Source: Phascolarctobacterium_A sp902463975 (GTDB taxonomy: Bacteria; Bacillota; Negativicutes; Acidaminococcales; Acidaminococcaceae). Taken from it: a DNA stretch of 33,134 bases. Below the pieces are notes generated by a model. It saw only the letters and a program-made list of their open reading frames with translations. It did not search any database and was not told the origin of the DNA. The position numbers and the translations under genes were made by a program. The DNA lies in NCBI RefSeq assembly GCF_902463975.1, contig NZ_CABQHJ010000035.1:1-33134 (forward strand), in the 5' to 3' direction. Below, in pieces: positions 16,497-23,993 of this stretch. Every line of letters begins with the position of its first letter. Within the stretch, counting starts at the first letter, position 1.

Positions 16497-18986
16497 ATGA
16501 TTCAAGAAAAGTATGCTCCCCATGATATTGAAGCTAAATGGCAAAAATACTGGGAAGAAAACAAAACCTTTAAAGTAGAGATGGATAAGGATAAGCCTAA
16601 ATCCTACGTTCTGGAAATGTTCCCCTATCCGTCCGGCAACCTGCACATGGGCCATGTTCGTAACTATTCCATCGGCGACGTAATTGCACGTTTCCGCACT
16701 ATGAAGGGTTTCAACGTTCTGCATCCGATGGGCTGGGACTCATTTGGTATGCCTGCTGAAAACGCTGCTATCAAACACAACATTCCGCCTAAAAAATGGA
16801 CTCTGGAAAACATCGCCAACATGACTCGTCAGTTGAAGGCTCTCGGTCTGTCCTACGATTGGGATCGCGAGGTTACCACCTGTAAGGAAGATTATTACAA
16901 ATGGACTCAATGGTTCTTTGAGCTGTTCTACAAACGCGGTCTGGCAGTTAAAAAGGAATCTGCCGTAAACTGGTGCGACACCTGTAACACCGTATTGGCT
17001 AACGAGCAGGTTATCGACGGCAAATGCTGGCGCTGCGACCATGAGGTTGTTAAAAAGGATCTGAGCCAATGGTTCTTCAAAATCACCGATTATGCTGATG
17101 AGCTGCTGAAGGATCTTGACCTGCTGCCGGGCTGGCCCGAGCGCGTAAAAACCATGCAGCACAACTGGATCGGCCGCAGCGAAGGCTTGGAATTCTCCTT
17201 TGAAATCCCGGCACTTAACGATACTGTTGCTGTTTACACCACCCGTCCGGATACTGCTTACGGCGTAACCTTTATGGCTCTGGCTGCCGAGCATCCGCTG
17301 ATTAAAAAGATTTGCGAAAACAATCCGAAGGCTGACGAAATCAACGCTTTCTGCGAGCGTGTTCGTAATCAGTCCGAAATTGAACGTACCTCCAGCGAAT
17401 CCGAAAAAGAGGGCGTATTCACCGGCGTATACTGCATCAACCCGTTCACCGGCCGCAAGGTAGAAATCTGGGTAACCAACTATGTACTGTATGATTACGG
17501 TACCGGCGCTGTAATGGGCGTTCCTACCGGTGACCAGCGTGACTGGATGTTTGCAGACAAATACGGTATTGAAAAGATTGTTACCATCTGCCCAATCGGC
17601 AAAGAGCTGAAGCTGGAAGAAATGACATGCGCTTACGAAGAAAAAGAAGGCATGCTGGTTAACTCCGGCGAATTCACCGGCATGGAAATGCACAAGGCTA
17701 TGAGCGCTATCATGGACAAGGCTGAAGCTGAAGGCTTTGGTAAACGTCGTGTAAACTACCGTCTGCGCGATTGGCTGATCAGCCGTCAGCGTTATTGGGG
17801 CGCTCCGATTCCTATCATTTACTGCCCGCACTGCGGCGAGGTTCTGGTTCCGGAAGACCAGCTGCCGGTTCGCCTGCCTGAGGATGTAAGCTTTACTGCC
17901 GGTGCTAAATCTCCGCTGGCAACCTCCGAAGAATTCGTTCACTGCAAATGCCCGAAATGCGGTGCTGACGCAACCCGTGAAACCGATACCATGGACACCT
18001 TCCTGTGCTCCTCCTGGTACTATCTGCGTTATACCGACGCACACAACGACAAGATGCCGTTTGACAAGGAGCTCAACAACTATTGGGGTCCTGTAGACCA
18101 ATATATCGGCGGTATTGAGCATGCTATTCTGCATCTGCTGTATTCCCGCTTCTTTGTAAAGGTTCTGCGTGACGCAGGCCTGGTTGATTATGATGAACCG
18201 TTCAGCAACCTGCTGACTCAGGGCATGGTAATCAAAGACGGTGCTAAGATGAGTAAATCTCTGGGCAACGTTGTTTCTCCTGAAGAAATTCTTTCCAAAT
18301 ACGGTGCTGATACCGCGCGTCTGTTCATCCTCTTTGCTGCTCCGCCTGAAAGAGAGCTGGAGTGGAGCGACCAGGGCGTTGAAGGCTCCTTCCGCTTCCT
18401 GAACCGTATCTGGCGTATCGTACAAGCATTTGAAGCTGTTCTGGCACAAAAGGTTACCGAATACGATCACAGCAACCTGAGCGAAGCAGATAAGGACCTG
18501 CGCCGTGTACTGCATAGCAGCATTAAGAAGGTTACCAACGATATCGAAACCCGCTTCAACTTCAACACTGCTATTTCCACTATGATGGAACTGGTTAACG
18601 CTCTCTATGCTTATAAAGAAGCTGCCAAAGAGCCGAATGCAGGTCTGATTTACGAAGCAATTTCCGACCTCATCAAGATGATGAGCCCGTTTGTTCCGCA
18701 TATCACCGAAGAGCTGTGGCGCGGTGCTATTGATGCCAACAGCAGCGTACATGAACAGAGCTGGCCTGAGTGCGATGAAGAAGCACTGAAGGTTGACAAT
18801 GTAGAAATCGTTCTGCAGGTTAACGGCAAGGTTCGCGGTCGTCTGACTGTTCCGGCTGAAGCTACCAAAGAAGAGCTTGAGAAAATTGCTATGGCTGACG
18901 CTAACGTTCAGGCTCACATCGGCGATGCAACCGTACGCAAGGTTATCTGCGTACCCGGCCGTCTGGTAAACATCGTAGCGAAGTGA
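16497..18986 (+). CDS. leuS: Leucyl-tRNA synthetase
   Basis: LeuS attaches leucine to tRNA-Leu in the cytoplasm. The 829-residue class Ia enzyme has the HIGH-type motif PYPSGNLHMGH near residues 43-53 and a zinc-type cysteine region WCDTCN...CWRCDHE near 160-185. It also has an editing (CP1) domain with TTRPDTAYGVTFM and the KMSKS loop AKMSKSLGN near residue 584. The anticodon-binding and C-terminal domains are present, so the enzyme is complete. GGGAGG lies eight bases before the ATG. It is controlled by the T-box upstream. Codon choice (AAC, ATC, GTT rich) is more biased than in uvrB or comEC, consistent with high expression. Confidence 0.98.
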   Translation: MIQEKYAPHDIEAKWQKYWEENKTFKVEMDKDKPKSYVLEMFPYPSGNLHMGHVRNYSIGDVIARFRTMKGFNVLHPMGWDSFGMPAENAAIKHNIPPKKWTLENIANMTRQLKALGLSYDWDREVTTCKEDYYKWTQWFFELFYKRGLAVKKESAVNWCDTCNTVLANEQVIDGKCWRCDHEVVKKDLSQWFFKITDYADELLKDLDLLPGWPERVKTMQHNWIGRSEGLEFSFEIPALNDTVAVYTTRPDTAYGVTFMALAAEHPLIKKICENNPKADEINAFCERVRNQSEIERTSSESEKEGVFTGVYCINPFTGRKVEIWVTNYVLYDYGTGAVMGVPTGDQRDWMFADKYGIEKIVTICPIGKELKLEEMTCAYEEKEGMLVNSGEFTGMEMHKAMSAIMDKAEAEGFGKRRVNYRLRDWLISRQRYWGAPIPIIYCPHCGEVLVPEDQLPVRLPEDVSFTAGAKSPLATSEEFVHCKCPKCGADATRETDTMDTFLCSSWYYLRYTDAHNDKMPFDKELNNYWGPVDQYIGGIEHAILHLLYSRFFVKVLRDAGLVDYDEPFSNLLTQGMVIKDGAKMSKSLGNVVSPEEILSKYGADTARLFILFAAPPERELEWSDQGVEGSFRFLNRIWRIVQAFEAVLAQKVTEYDHSNLSEADKDLRRVLHSSIKKVTNDIETRFNFNTAISTMMELVNALYAYKEAAKEPNAGLIYEAISDLIKMMSPFVPHITEELWRGAIDANSSVHEQSWPECDEEALKVDNVEIVLQVNGKVRGRLTVPAEATKEELEKIAMADANVQAHIGDATVRKVICVPGRLVNIVAK

Positions 18987-19273
18987 CACCCGATTTGTAA
19001 CGAGCGTAAGCTAAGTTAGAAATCGAAAAGGTGGAACGAATCCCCGTTGCGACCGAACAGGGAGCAAGAAGAGGGGAAAAATAAAAGTAAAAATAAAATT
19101 TGTCGCGAGCTTTAGTATTACTGGCCGCTAACCACTAATTACTAACCGCAACCACCGCAGTTACAGCTGTCCTGCAGCAGGCAGTTTCCGCAGACTGTAG
19201 CGCGGACAAAAAAATAAGCAGTGCATGTCAGCAATGACATTATTTAGTAGTACTAAATAACGCTTACATTTTC
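18987..19273. other. Hairpin-rich non-coding stretch downstream of leuS
   Basis: No long reading frame. A stem-loop CGATTT...AAATCG with an inner TAAC/GTTA occupies 18991-19025 but has no T run. CCCC (19042-19045) and TTGC (19047-19050) can pair with GCAA (19064-19067) and GGGG (19073-19076). ATGTCA-GCAA-TGACAT (19225-19240) and TTATTTAGT/ACTAAATAA just after it are further palindromes. A cysteine-rich micro-ORF on the - strand is listed separately. The stretch looks like an accumulation of small repeat elements. Confidence 0.5.
19142..19240 (-). CDS. Possible cysteine-rich micro-ORF, 32 residues
   Basis: On the - strand an ATG at 19240 opens a frame of 32 codons ending in TAG at 19142. The product would begin MSLLTCTAYFFV and end in a segment with five cysteines in 15 residues (VCGNCLLQDSCNCGGCG). 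No ribosome binding site is obvious upstream of the ATG. No recognisable family was found. It could be a small metal-binding peptide, the tail of a decayed gene, or chance. I list it because the cysteine spacing is unusual for random sequence. Confidence 0.25.
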   Translation of the reverse strand: MSLLTCTAYFFVRATVCGNCLLQDSCNCGGCG

Positions 19274-19320
19274 AGAGTCTCTGAGAATAACGTAATTGTT
19301 ATTCTTGGGGGCTCTTTTTG
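19274..19320 (+). terminator. Rho-independent terminator
   Basis: AGAGTCTCTGAGAATAAC (19274-19291) pairs over 18 bases with GTTATTCTTGGGGGCTCT (19298-19315) if G-T pairs are allowed. TTTTTG follows. It ends transcripts coming from leuS or from the stretch between them. Confidence 0.8.
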
Positions 19321-19332
19321 TTTTTGGGGGAG

Positions 19333-19382
19333 TACCCTCTCCGCCTCACTGCGTTCGGCACCTCTCCCTTACAGGGAGAGCG
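19333..19382. repeat. Left inverted repeat of the DUF559 unit
   Basis: The segment TACCCTCTCCGCCTCACTGC...TCGGCACC leads into a hairpin CTCTCCC-TTACA-GGGAGAG (about 19362-19380). Its reverse complement resembles the segment at 19811-19856 in order and sequence. The two therefore form an imperfect inverted repeat around the DUF559 gene. Confidence 0.75.
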
Positions 19383-19424
19383 AATTCGACGTGCAATTTT
19401 TACTTTATTTCTAGGAGGATTGTT

Positions 19425-19823
19425 ATGGGATTTATTGAACAAAATCGAGATTTATTACCTTATGCCAAATATCTACGAAAGAATATGACTAAGCAGGAAA
19501 AGCATTTGTGGTATGATTTTTTATCTAAGCATAGGTTAAAGTGGTATAGGCAAAGGATTATAGGTAGCTATATAGTCGATTTTTATTGTAGTAAATTAAA
19601 ACTGGTTATTGAAATAGATGGAGGACAGCACTTGCAAAAAAATAATTTGTATTGTGATAATGTTAGAACCTTGGCTTTGCAACAGGAAGGCATTTATGTT
19701 TTACGGTTTATGAACAGTGACGTTGATTATCATTTTGATTATGTATGCAACGAAATAGAAAAAAATATTAATGAAAGATTAGAGAAATGCATGGATAGTA
19801 TTTCGAAAAAGTCTCCCCTGTAA
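19425..19823 (+). CDS. DUF559 (Vsr-like, PD-(D/E)XK) endonuclease domain protein
   Basis: A 132-residue protein with the DUF559 pattern: YAKYLRKNMTKQEKHLWYDF, then YRQRIIGSYIVDFYCSKLKL, VIEIDGGQH and YVLRFMNSDV. Asp52, Glu63, Asp65, Gln68 and His69 are candidate catalytic residues of a Vsr/restriction-endonuclease-like fold. The true role of such proteins is not established. The start is ATG 19425, with AGGAGG eight bases upstream. An in-frame extension to 19296 runs back through the repeat and terminator and is not real. The gene is visibly more A/T-rich than leuS or comEC. Its last codons (SPL and stop) lie within the right inverted repeat, so gene and repeats travelled together. It separates leuS from comEA. 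Confidence 0.88.
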   Translation: MGFIEQNRDLLPYAKYLRKNMTKQEKHLWYDFLSKHRLKWYRQRIIGSYIVDFYCSKLKLVIEIDGGQHLQKNNLYCDNVRTLALQQEGIYVLRFMNSDVDYHFDYVCNEIEKNINERLEKCMDSISKKSPL

Positions 19824-19856
19824 GGGGAGATGTCGCCGAAGGCGACAGAGAGGTAT
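19811..19856. repeat. Right inverted repeat of the DUF559 unit
   Basis: TCTCCCC-TGTAA-GGGGAGA (19812-19830) forms a hairpin. TGTCGCC-GAA-GGCGACA and GAGAGGTA follow. It mirrors the left repeat at 19333-19382 and contains the stop codon of the DUF559 gene at 19821-19823. Confidence 0.75.
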
Positions 19857-19890
19857 AGTAAACAATTTTCAAAAATACGGAGGTATACCA

Positions 19891-20547
19891 ATGCAAGCAA
19901 AAGCAAAAAAAATCATCTTTATCGCCGTCCTTATCGTTGGCTGTATCATCACCAGCCTTATAAGCACCAACGATAAGGAGAAAACGCTACCCGTCAGTAG
20001 CCTGCTTCAGTCCGCGCAAGGTGCTGTTACATCAAAAACAGCGCAGGTAAAAACAGTACGCGTGCAGGTGAGCGGCGCCGTGCTGGAGCCGGGAATTTAC
20101 GATGTGCCTGCCAGCTGCAGAGTGGAAGAGGCCATTGCTGCTGCCGGCGGTATGACGGAAAATGCCGACAGCGAACGTGTCAACCTGGTGCGTAAGGTGC
20201 GCGACGGTATGCAGATAAGAGTACCGGTGCAGAAGGTTACACGGACAAGCAGAACGCAGAGGAAAAAGGCTCAGGCAAAGTCCGATTTAGGTGAGAGTGC
20301 GTTAGGAAAGTCAGGCGGTGCTAAAGCAGGCCCAGGCAGAAACAACAGCATGATGCAGATTGTGCGCATCAACAGCGCGAGCGTAAGCGAGCTGCAGCAG
20401 CTGCCGGGCATAGGTCCTGCACTAGCACAGCGTATTGTGAAAACAAGAAACAGCGGGCGTTTTACCAGCGCGGATGATTTGCTGCGTGTGCCTGGAATCG
20501 GCAAGGCCAAGCTGGCAAAGCTGCGTGATTATGTGGAGGTGGATTAG
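19891..20547 (+). CDS. comEA: ComEA-like DNA receptor for competence
   Basis: A 218-residue protein anchored by one N-terminal membrane helix (about residues 8-25). An SLBB domain follows (about 55-112, VRVQVSGAVLEPGIYDVPA), then a charged linker (about 113-155). The C-terminal helix-hairpin-helix DNA-binding domain has INSASVSELQQLPGIGPALAQ and VPGIGKAKLAKLRDYV. ComEA binds double-stranded DNA outside the cell membrane and hands it to ComEC. GGAGG is about eight bases before the ATG. It overlaps comEC by one base. No clear promoter lies between the DUF559 unit and this gene. A TATAGT at the edge of the right repeat is the only candidate. Confidence 0.94.
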   Translation: MQAKAKKIIFIAVLIVGCIITSLISTNDKEKTLPVSSLLQSAQGAVTSKTAQVKTVRVQVSGAVLEPGIYDVPASCRVEEAIAAAGGMTENADSERVNLVRKVRDGMQIRVPVQKVTRTSRTQRKKAQAKSDLGESALGKSGGAKAGPGRNNSMMQIVRINSASVSELQQLPGIGPALAQRIVKTRNSGRFTSADDLLRVPGIGKAKLAKLRDYVEVD

Positions 20548-22703
20548 TGCTGCAGAAAACACGTTATCTACGCTTATTTTTACCGTTCATGTTGCTTTGT
20601 ATATTATTCTTTCGTCTGCTTACCGTGCCGCCGTCAGCCGAGCAGCAGCTTGCTGCCTGCTTTGGGCGGCAACTGGTTGTGCAGGGTGCGGTGGAACCTT
20701 TGAGCGTGCACCGGCAGGAAGGTTTTAGCAGTGCGATTCTACGTTGTCAAAAGGTTTATAGCGATACGGAGCTTGCTTACAGCGGTCGTTTGCGTGTGAG
20801 CGTGAAGGGCGAGCTGCCGCAGGCAGGCTGTGTGGTACTCAAAGGTACGTTGGAGCGCTTGGACAGCTTGCGTAACCCCGGAGGCTTTGATGCTGCAAGC
20901 TATAACAGAGTGCAGGAGCTGGGCGGACGTTTGCGCAAGGCGCAGCTGCTAAAGACTGAGCCGCAGGTTTTGTGGTGGCAGCGTTTTGCTTTGTGGAACA
21001 AAAAGCTGAGCGAACGCATAGAGGCAGCAGCCGGCTCTGAATATGGGGCGCTGCTGAGCGGCATGGTGCTTGGCGGCAGCAGCAGGCTGGACGAAGAAAC
21101 GCGCGAGCTGTTTACGGATAACGGATTGGCACATCTTCTTTCTGTTTCGGGCACGCATATTGTGCTGCTCACAGGCATGCTGCTTGCTTTGCTGCAGTGG
21201 GTACCGATGCCCTGGCGTAAGGTTATTGTTATCATTTTGCTGATTGCCTATGCTTTGCTCTGCGGCTTGCGTCCTCCGGTGCTGCGTGCGTTGGCTATGA
21301 GCAGCGTTTTGCTGCTTGGCGGCAGTGGTGCGGAGCGCGGCAGGCTACTGTGTTTAGTTGCGGTATTGCTGTTGTGCCTGCAGCCGTTATGGCTTAATGA
21401 TATCGGGTTTCAGCTGTCGTTCGGAGCGGCGGCCGGTCTTTTGTGGCTGCTGCTTGCATGCCAAAGGCTGCTGCCGCAGGCTTTGCCTGCGCCGATAGGC
21501 GAGGCGGCAGCAGTTTCGTTGGCAGCACAGCTGGCTGTACTGCCGCTGGAGGTTTATTATTTTCACCAAATTTCGCTGATTGCCTTGGTAAGCAATGTTG
21601 TGCTGGTGCCGATGTTGGAAATCGCAGCGCAGCTGGCACTCATGGGCGCACTATTGCCTGCCTGCGGCGATTATCTGCTGCAGCTTGCTGCCTGGCTTGC
21701 GGCGCAGGTGCTGACGCAGGCGCGTTTTTTTGCTGATTTTCCGTATAGCACTGTGGTTATCGGCAAGCTGCCTGCCTATTGCTTTGTGCTTTATTATGCA
21801 GCACTGTTTGTGTGTGCAGATTTCCCCTGGCTGCAATTTTGGAGCAACAGGGAAAGGCGCTGCGTCCTGCTATTTCATGCTTTGCTGCTTGCCGGGACGC
21901 TTGTTTATCAGCAGTATCGCACTTTGCCGCTGGCCTGCTATTTTCTTGACGTGGGGCAGGGCGATTGCGCTGTTATTGTCACGCCGTCGCAGCGGGTGGC
22001 AATTATTGATACTGGCGGCTTGAAGAATATATCGATTGCAACACGAGTGATTACACCGTTTCTGCACTATCTTGGCAAGCGTGAGGCTGATATCCTGCTG
22101 TTGAGCCATTATGATTTTGACCACGTTGGTGCTGCGGCGGACTTGCTGAGGCAGCTACGGGTGAAAAAGCTGCTTCTGCCCAACGAAGCTGTGACGGAGG
22201 AAAGTAAAAGAGTGCAGCAGGAAATTTTGGCGCAGGCCGGCAGGACGAAGGTGCATGTGGTGCAGAGCGGTGAGCGTTATGCGCTGGATGCTGCGGCAGA
22301 GCTTGTTTTGGTTGATGTGCCACAGCAGGCAGTACCGGGAAATGAAGCCAGCACGCTTGCGGCGCTGCAAAGCGCGCAGGGCAGCGTGCTGTTTACAGGC
22401 GACATGGGGGAAGAACGCGAGCGAGGTCTGCAGCTGCAGCAGTACACTGTGCTGAAGGCAGGACACCACGGTTCGCATTACAGCAGCAGTATGGAATTTC
22501 TGGAGCAGGTGCGCCCGAGGTTGACGGTTATTTCCTGCGGGCGCGGCAACCGCTACGGCCATCCGCATCAGGAAACACTGGAGCGCTTGCAGGCTGTGGG
22601 CAGCACTGTAGTAAGGACAGATGAGCTTGGGTGTATCAAAGTTGTTTTTGACGCAGAGGGAATAAAATGCTATAGTTATGTATATCATAAAAATGTTTTT
22701 TAG
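20547..22703 (+). CDS. comEC: ComEC DNA internalization channel
   Basis: A 718-residue membrane protein that carries single-stranded DNA across the cell membrane. Two N-terminal hydrophobic segments come first, then a small extracellular domain (RLDSLRNPGGFDAASY near 110). The multi-helix competence domain (about 170-440, LLSVSGTHIVLLTGMLLALL) follows. The C-terminus is a metallo-beta-lactamase-like domain with DVGQGDCAVIV near 470, SHYDFDHVGAAADL near 520 and KAGHHGSHYS near 635. The start is GTG at 20547, overlapping the comEA stop by one base, which fits translational coupling. The length is slightly below the usual 730-800. It is complete, with no frameshift. Confidence 0.95.
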   Translation: MLQKTRYLRLFLPFMLLCILFFRLLTVPPSAEQQLAACFGRQLVVQGAVEPLSVHRQEGFSSAILRCQKVYSDTELAYSGRLRVSVKGELPQAGCVVLKGTLERLDSLRNPGGFDAASYNRVQELGGRLRKAQLLKTEPQVLWWQRFALWNKKLSERIEAAAGSEYGALLSGMVLGGSSRLDEETRELFTDNGLAHLLSVSGTHIVLLTGMLLALLQWVPMPWRKVIVIILLIAYALLCGLRPPVLRALAMSSVLLLGGSGAERGRLLCLVAVLLLCLQPLWLNDIGFQLSFGAAAGLLWLLLACQRLLPQALPAPIGEAAAVSLAAQLAVLPLEVYYFHQISLIALVSNVVLVPMLEIAAQLALMGALLPACGDYLLQLAAWLAAQVLTQARFFADFPYSTVVIGKLPAYCFVLYYAALFVCADFPWLQFWSNRERRCVLLFHALLLAGTLVYQQYRTLPLACYFLDVGQGDCAVIVTPSQRVAIIDTGGLKNISIATRVITPFLHYLGKREADILLLSHYDFDHVGAAADLLRQLRVKKLLLPNEAVTEESKRVQQEILAQAGRTKVHVVQSGERYALDAAAELVLVDVPQQAVPGNEASTLAALQSAQGSVLFTGDMGEERERGLQLQQYTVLKAGHHGSHYSSSMEFLEQVRPRLTVISCGRGNRYGHPHQETLERLQAVGSTVVRTDELGCIKVVFDAEGIKCYSYVYHKNVF

Positions 22704-22719
22704 GAGTGCGAATATACTC

Positions 22720-23790
22720 ATGGACATTAAAGCAGAAGAATTGCTTGCCAAATTACAACAGCATAAGCCGCTGCCGCAGGCTCAGGTACTGCTTTTGTGC
22801 GGCGAGGAGGATTACTACCGCAACAGCATTATTGCCGCGCTGCCGGAATATGTTTTTGGCGATACACCGGAGGCTGACCGCGAAATAACGGTCTTTGACA
22901 AGGACACCAATTTATCTGGACTGCAGGCAGCCGTCAACAGCTATCCCTTCTTCTGCGGCAAATCGCTGATTTTCCTAAAGGATGAAAAGCTGTGGGCTGC
23001 AAAGCCTGCCAAAGCAAACAGCACTGCTGATTCGCAGGATGATACCGATTCCAAGAGAATGAAGCAGCTGGCGGCGATAGTCAGCGACGTACCGGATTAT
23101 TGCCTGCTTGTAATCAGCAGTAAGAAAATGGATAAGCGGACCAAGCTGTATAAGCAGCTTAAAGCAAGTGCGCTGATTTGTCCGTGTGAACGCATTAAGG
23201 AAAGAGAGCTTGATGATTGGCTGTATGCGCAGGCAGCAGCTTACGGCGCGCATTTTACCAGAGATGCGCTGGCGGCTATCAGCGAATATATCGAGCCGGT
23301 AAAGGAAGAAATTCCCTTGGATTTGCTGCAGCAGGAAATCGGTAAGCTGGCGATTTATGCCGCAGGACGCAGAGAATGGACGGAAGAGGATGTGCTGAAT
23401 GTTTTTGCACTGCTGCCAAACGCTTCATCTTTTGCGCTGACCAATTATATTATGGCAGGCAAGCTGAAGCAATGTCTGGAGCTGTTGGCGAGCGAACGCA
23501 AGCACGGAACCTATATCCTGCCGCTCAGCGCAACCGTAGCTTTTAAACTGCGTCAGGTGCTGCGTTATCTGGAGCTGAAGCGCAGAGGCTACGACCAGAA
23601 GGGCATTATGGATGAGCTGGGGATGCGTAGCCCATATGCCTACAGATTTTTGGAGCGCGACAGCAGGCATTTTGATGAAAAGCGTCTGACGGAAGCTTTG
23701 CTGGGACTATCTGATATGAATATCAAACTGCGTCAGGGCGGACGCGGATATGAGAAGCTGGAGGAAATACTTGTCCGCCTGCTTACATGA
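22720..23790 (+). CDS. holA: DNA polymerase III delta subunit
   Basis: A protein of about 356 residues. HolA opens the sliding clamp as part of the clamp loader. It shows the family features LLLCGEEDYYRNSIIAAL near the N-terminus, SKKMDKRTKLYKQLK, and a C-terminal helical collar region (LRQVLRYLELKRRGYDQKGIMDELGM). The start is ATG 22720 (MDIKAEELLAKL), with AGGAGTG a rather long 12 bases upstream. An in-frame ATG at 22678 overlaps comEC and is less likely. comEA-comEC-holA is a common order in Firmicutes, so co-transcription is expected. Confidence 0.93.
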   Translation: MDIKAEELLAKLQQHKPLPQAQVLLLCGEEDYYRNSIIAALPEYVFGDTPEADREITVFDKDTNLSGLQAAVNSYPFFCGKSLIFLKDEKLWAAKPAKANSTADSQDDTDSKRMKQLAAIVSDVPDYCLLVISSKKMDKRTKLYKQLKASALICPCERIKERELDDWLYAQAAAYGAHFTRDALAAISEYIEPVKEEIPLDLLQQEIGKLAIYAAGRREWTEEDVLNVFALLPNASSFALTNYIMAGKLKQCLELLASERKHGTYILPLSATVAFKLRQVLRYLELKRRGYDQKGIMDELGMRSPYAYRFLERDSRHFDEKRLTEALLGLSDMNIKLRQGGRGYEKLEEILVRLLT

Positions 23791-23814
23791 TATCTTATAC
23801 TCAGAAATTAAAGC

Positions 23815-23844
23815 TGGACAAAAGCACTTAATATCTGCTATAAT
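23815..23844 (+). promoter_or_regulatory. Promoter of the glutamine synthetase gene
   Basis: TGGACA (23815-23820), 18 bases, TATAAT (23839-23844), with TG one base ahead of the -10 box. The predicted start is near 23851 and the leader is about 143 bases long. Confidence 0.75.
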
Positions 23845-23860
23845 AATGAAACAGTCAACG

Positions 23861-23955
23861 AGGACTTTTTTGAGTAAGGAAGTAGTGTGTCCATGCTTAA
23901 AAAGGTCCTTTTTCGTTTATCCTGCAGAAAATATGTAGGGAGCATTTTTCTGCAG
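23861..23955 (+). promoter_or_regulatory. Structured leader of glnA: terminator-like hairpin followed by a second hairpin
   Basis: AGGACTTTTTT (23861-23871) pairs with AAAAAGGTCCT (about 23899-23909) and is followed by TTTTTCG, which looks like a premature terminator. GGAC (23862-23865) could instead pair with GTCC at 23889-23892. A second hairpin has a 10-bp perfect stem (CTGCAGAAAA at 23922-23931, TTTTCTGCAG at 23946-23955) and an AGGGAG-containing loop. The arrangement suggests transcription attenuation of glutamine synthetase. I do not recognise a known riboswitch class. An ANTAR-type target is possible but not shown. Confidence 0.5.
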
Positions 23956-23993
23956 CATGATAATTAGGGAGTATTGAGAAAGGAGGCAGCCTT

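Noticed and set aside
16740..18989. 749-codon - strand frame opposite leuS
   Set aside because: It is an antisense shadow caused by the codon bias of leuS. No protein family is recognised, and leuS is complete.
19224..19259. An 11-codon + strand frame (MSAMTLFSSTK)
   Set aside because: It is too short, has no ribosome binding site and overlaps two palindromes.
19296..19424. N-terminal extension of the DUF559 protein
   Set aside because: The in-frame stretch crosses a terminator tail and the left inverted repeat. AGGAGG supports ATG 19425.
22678..22719. Upstream ATG for holA at 22678
   Set aside because: It lies inside comEC, has no ribosome binding site, and adds residues unlike the family N-terminus.
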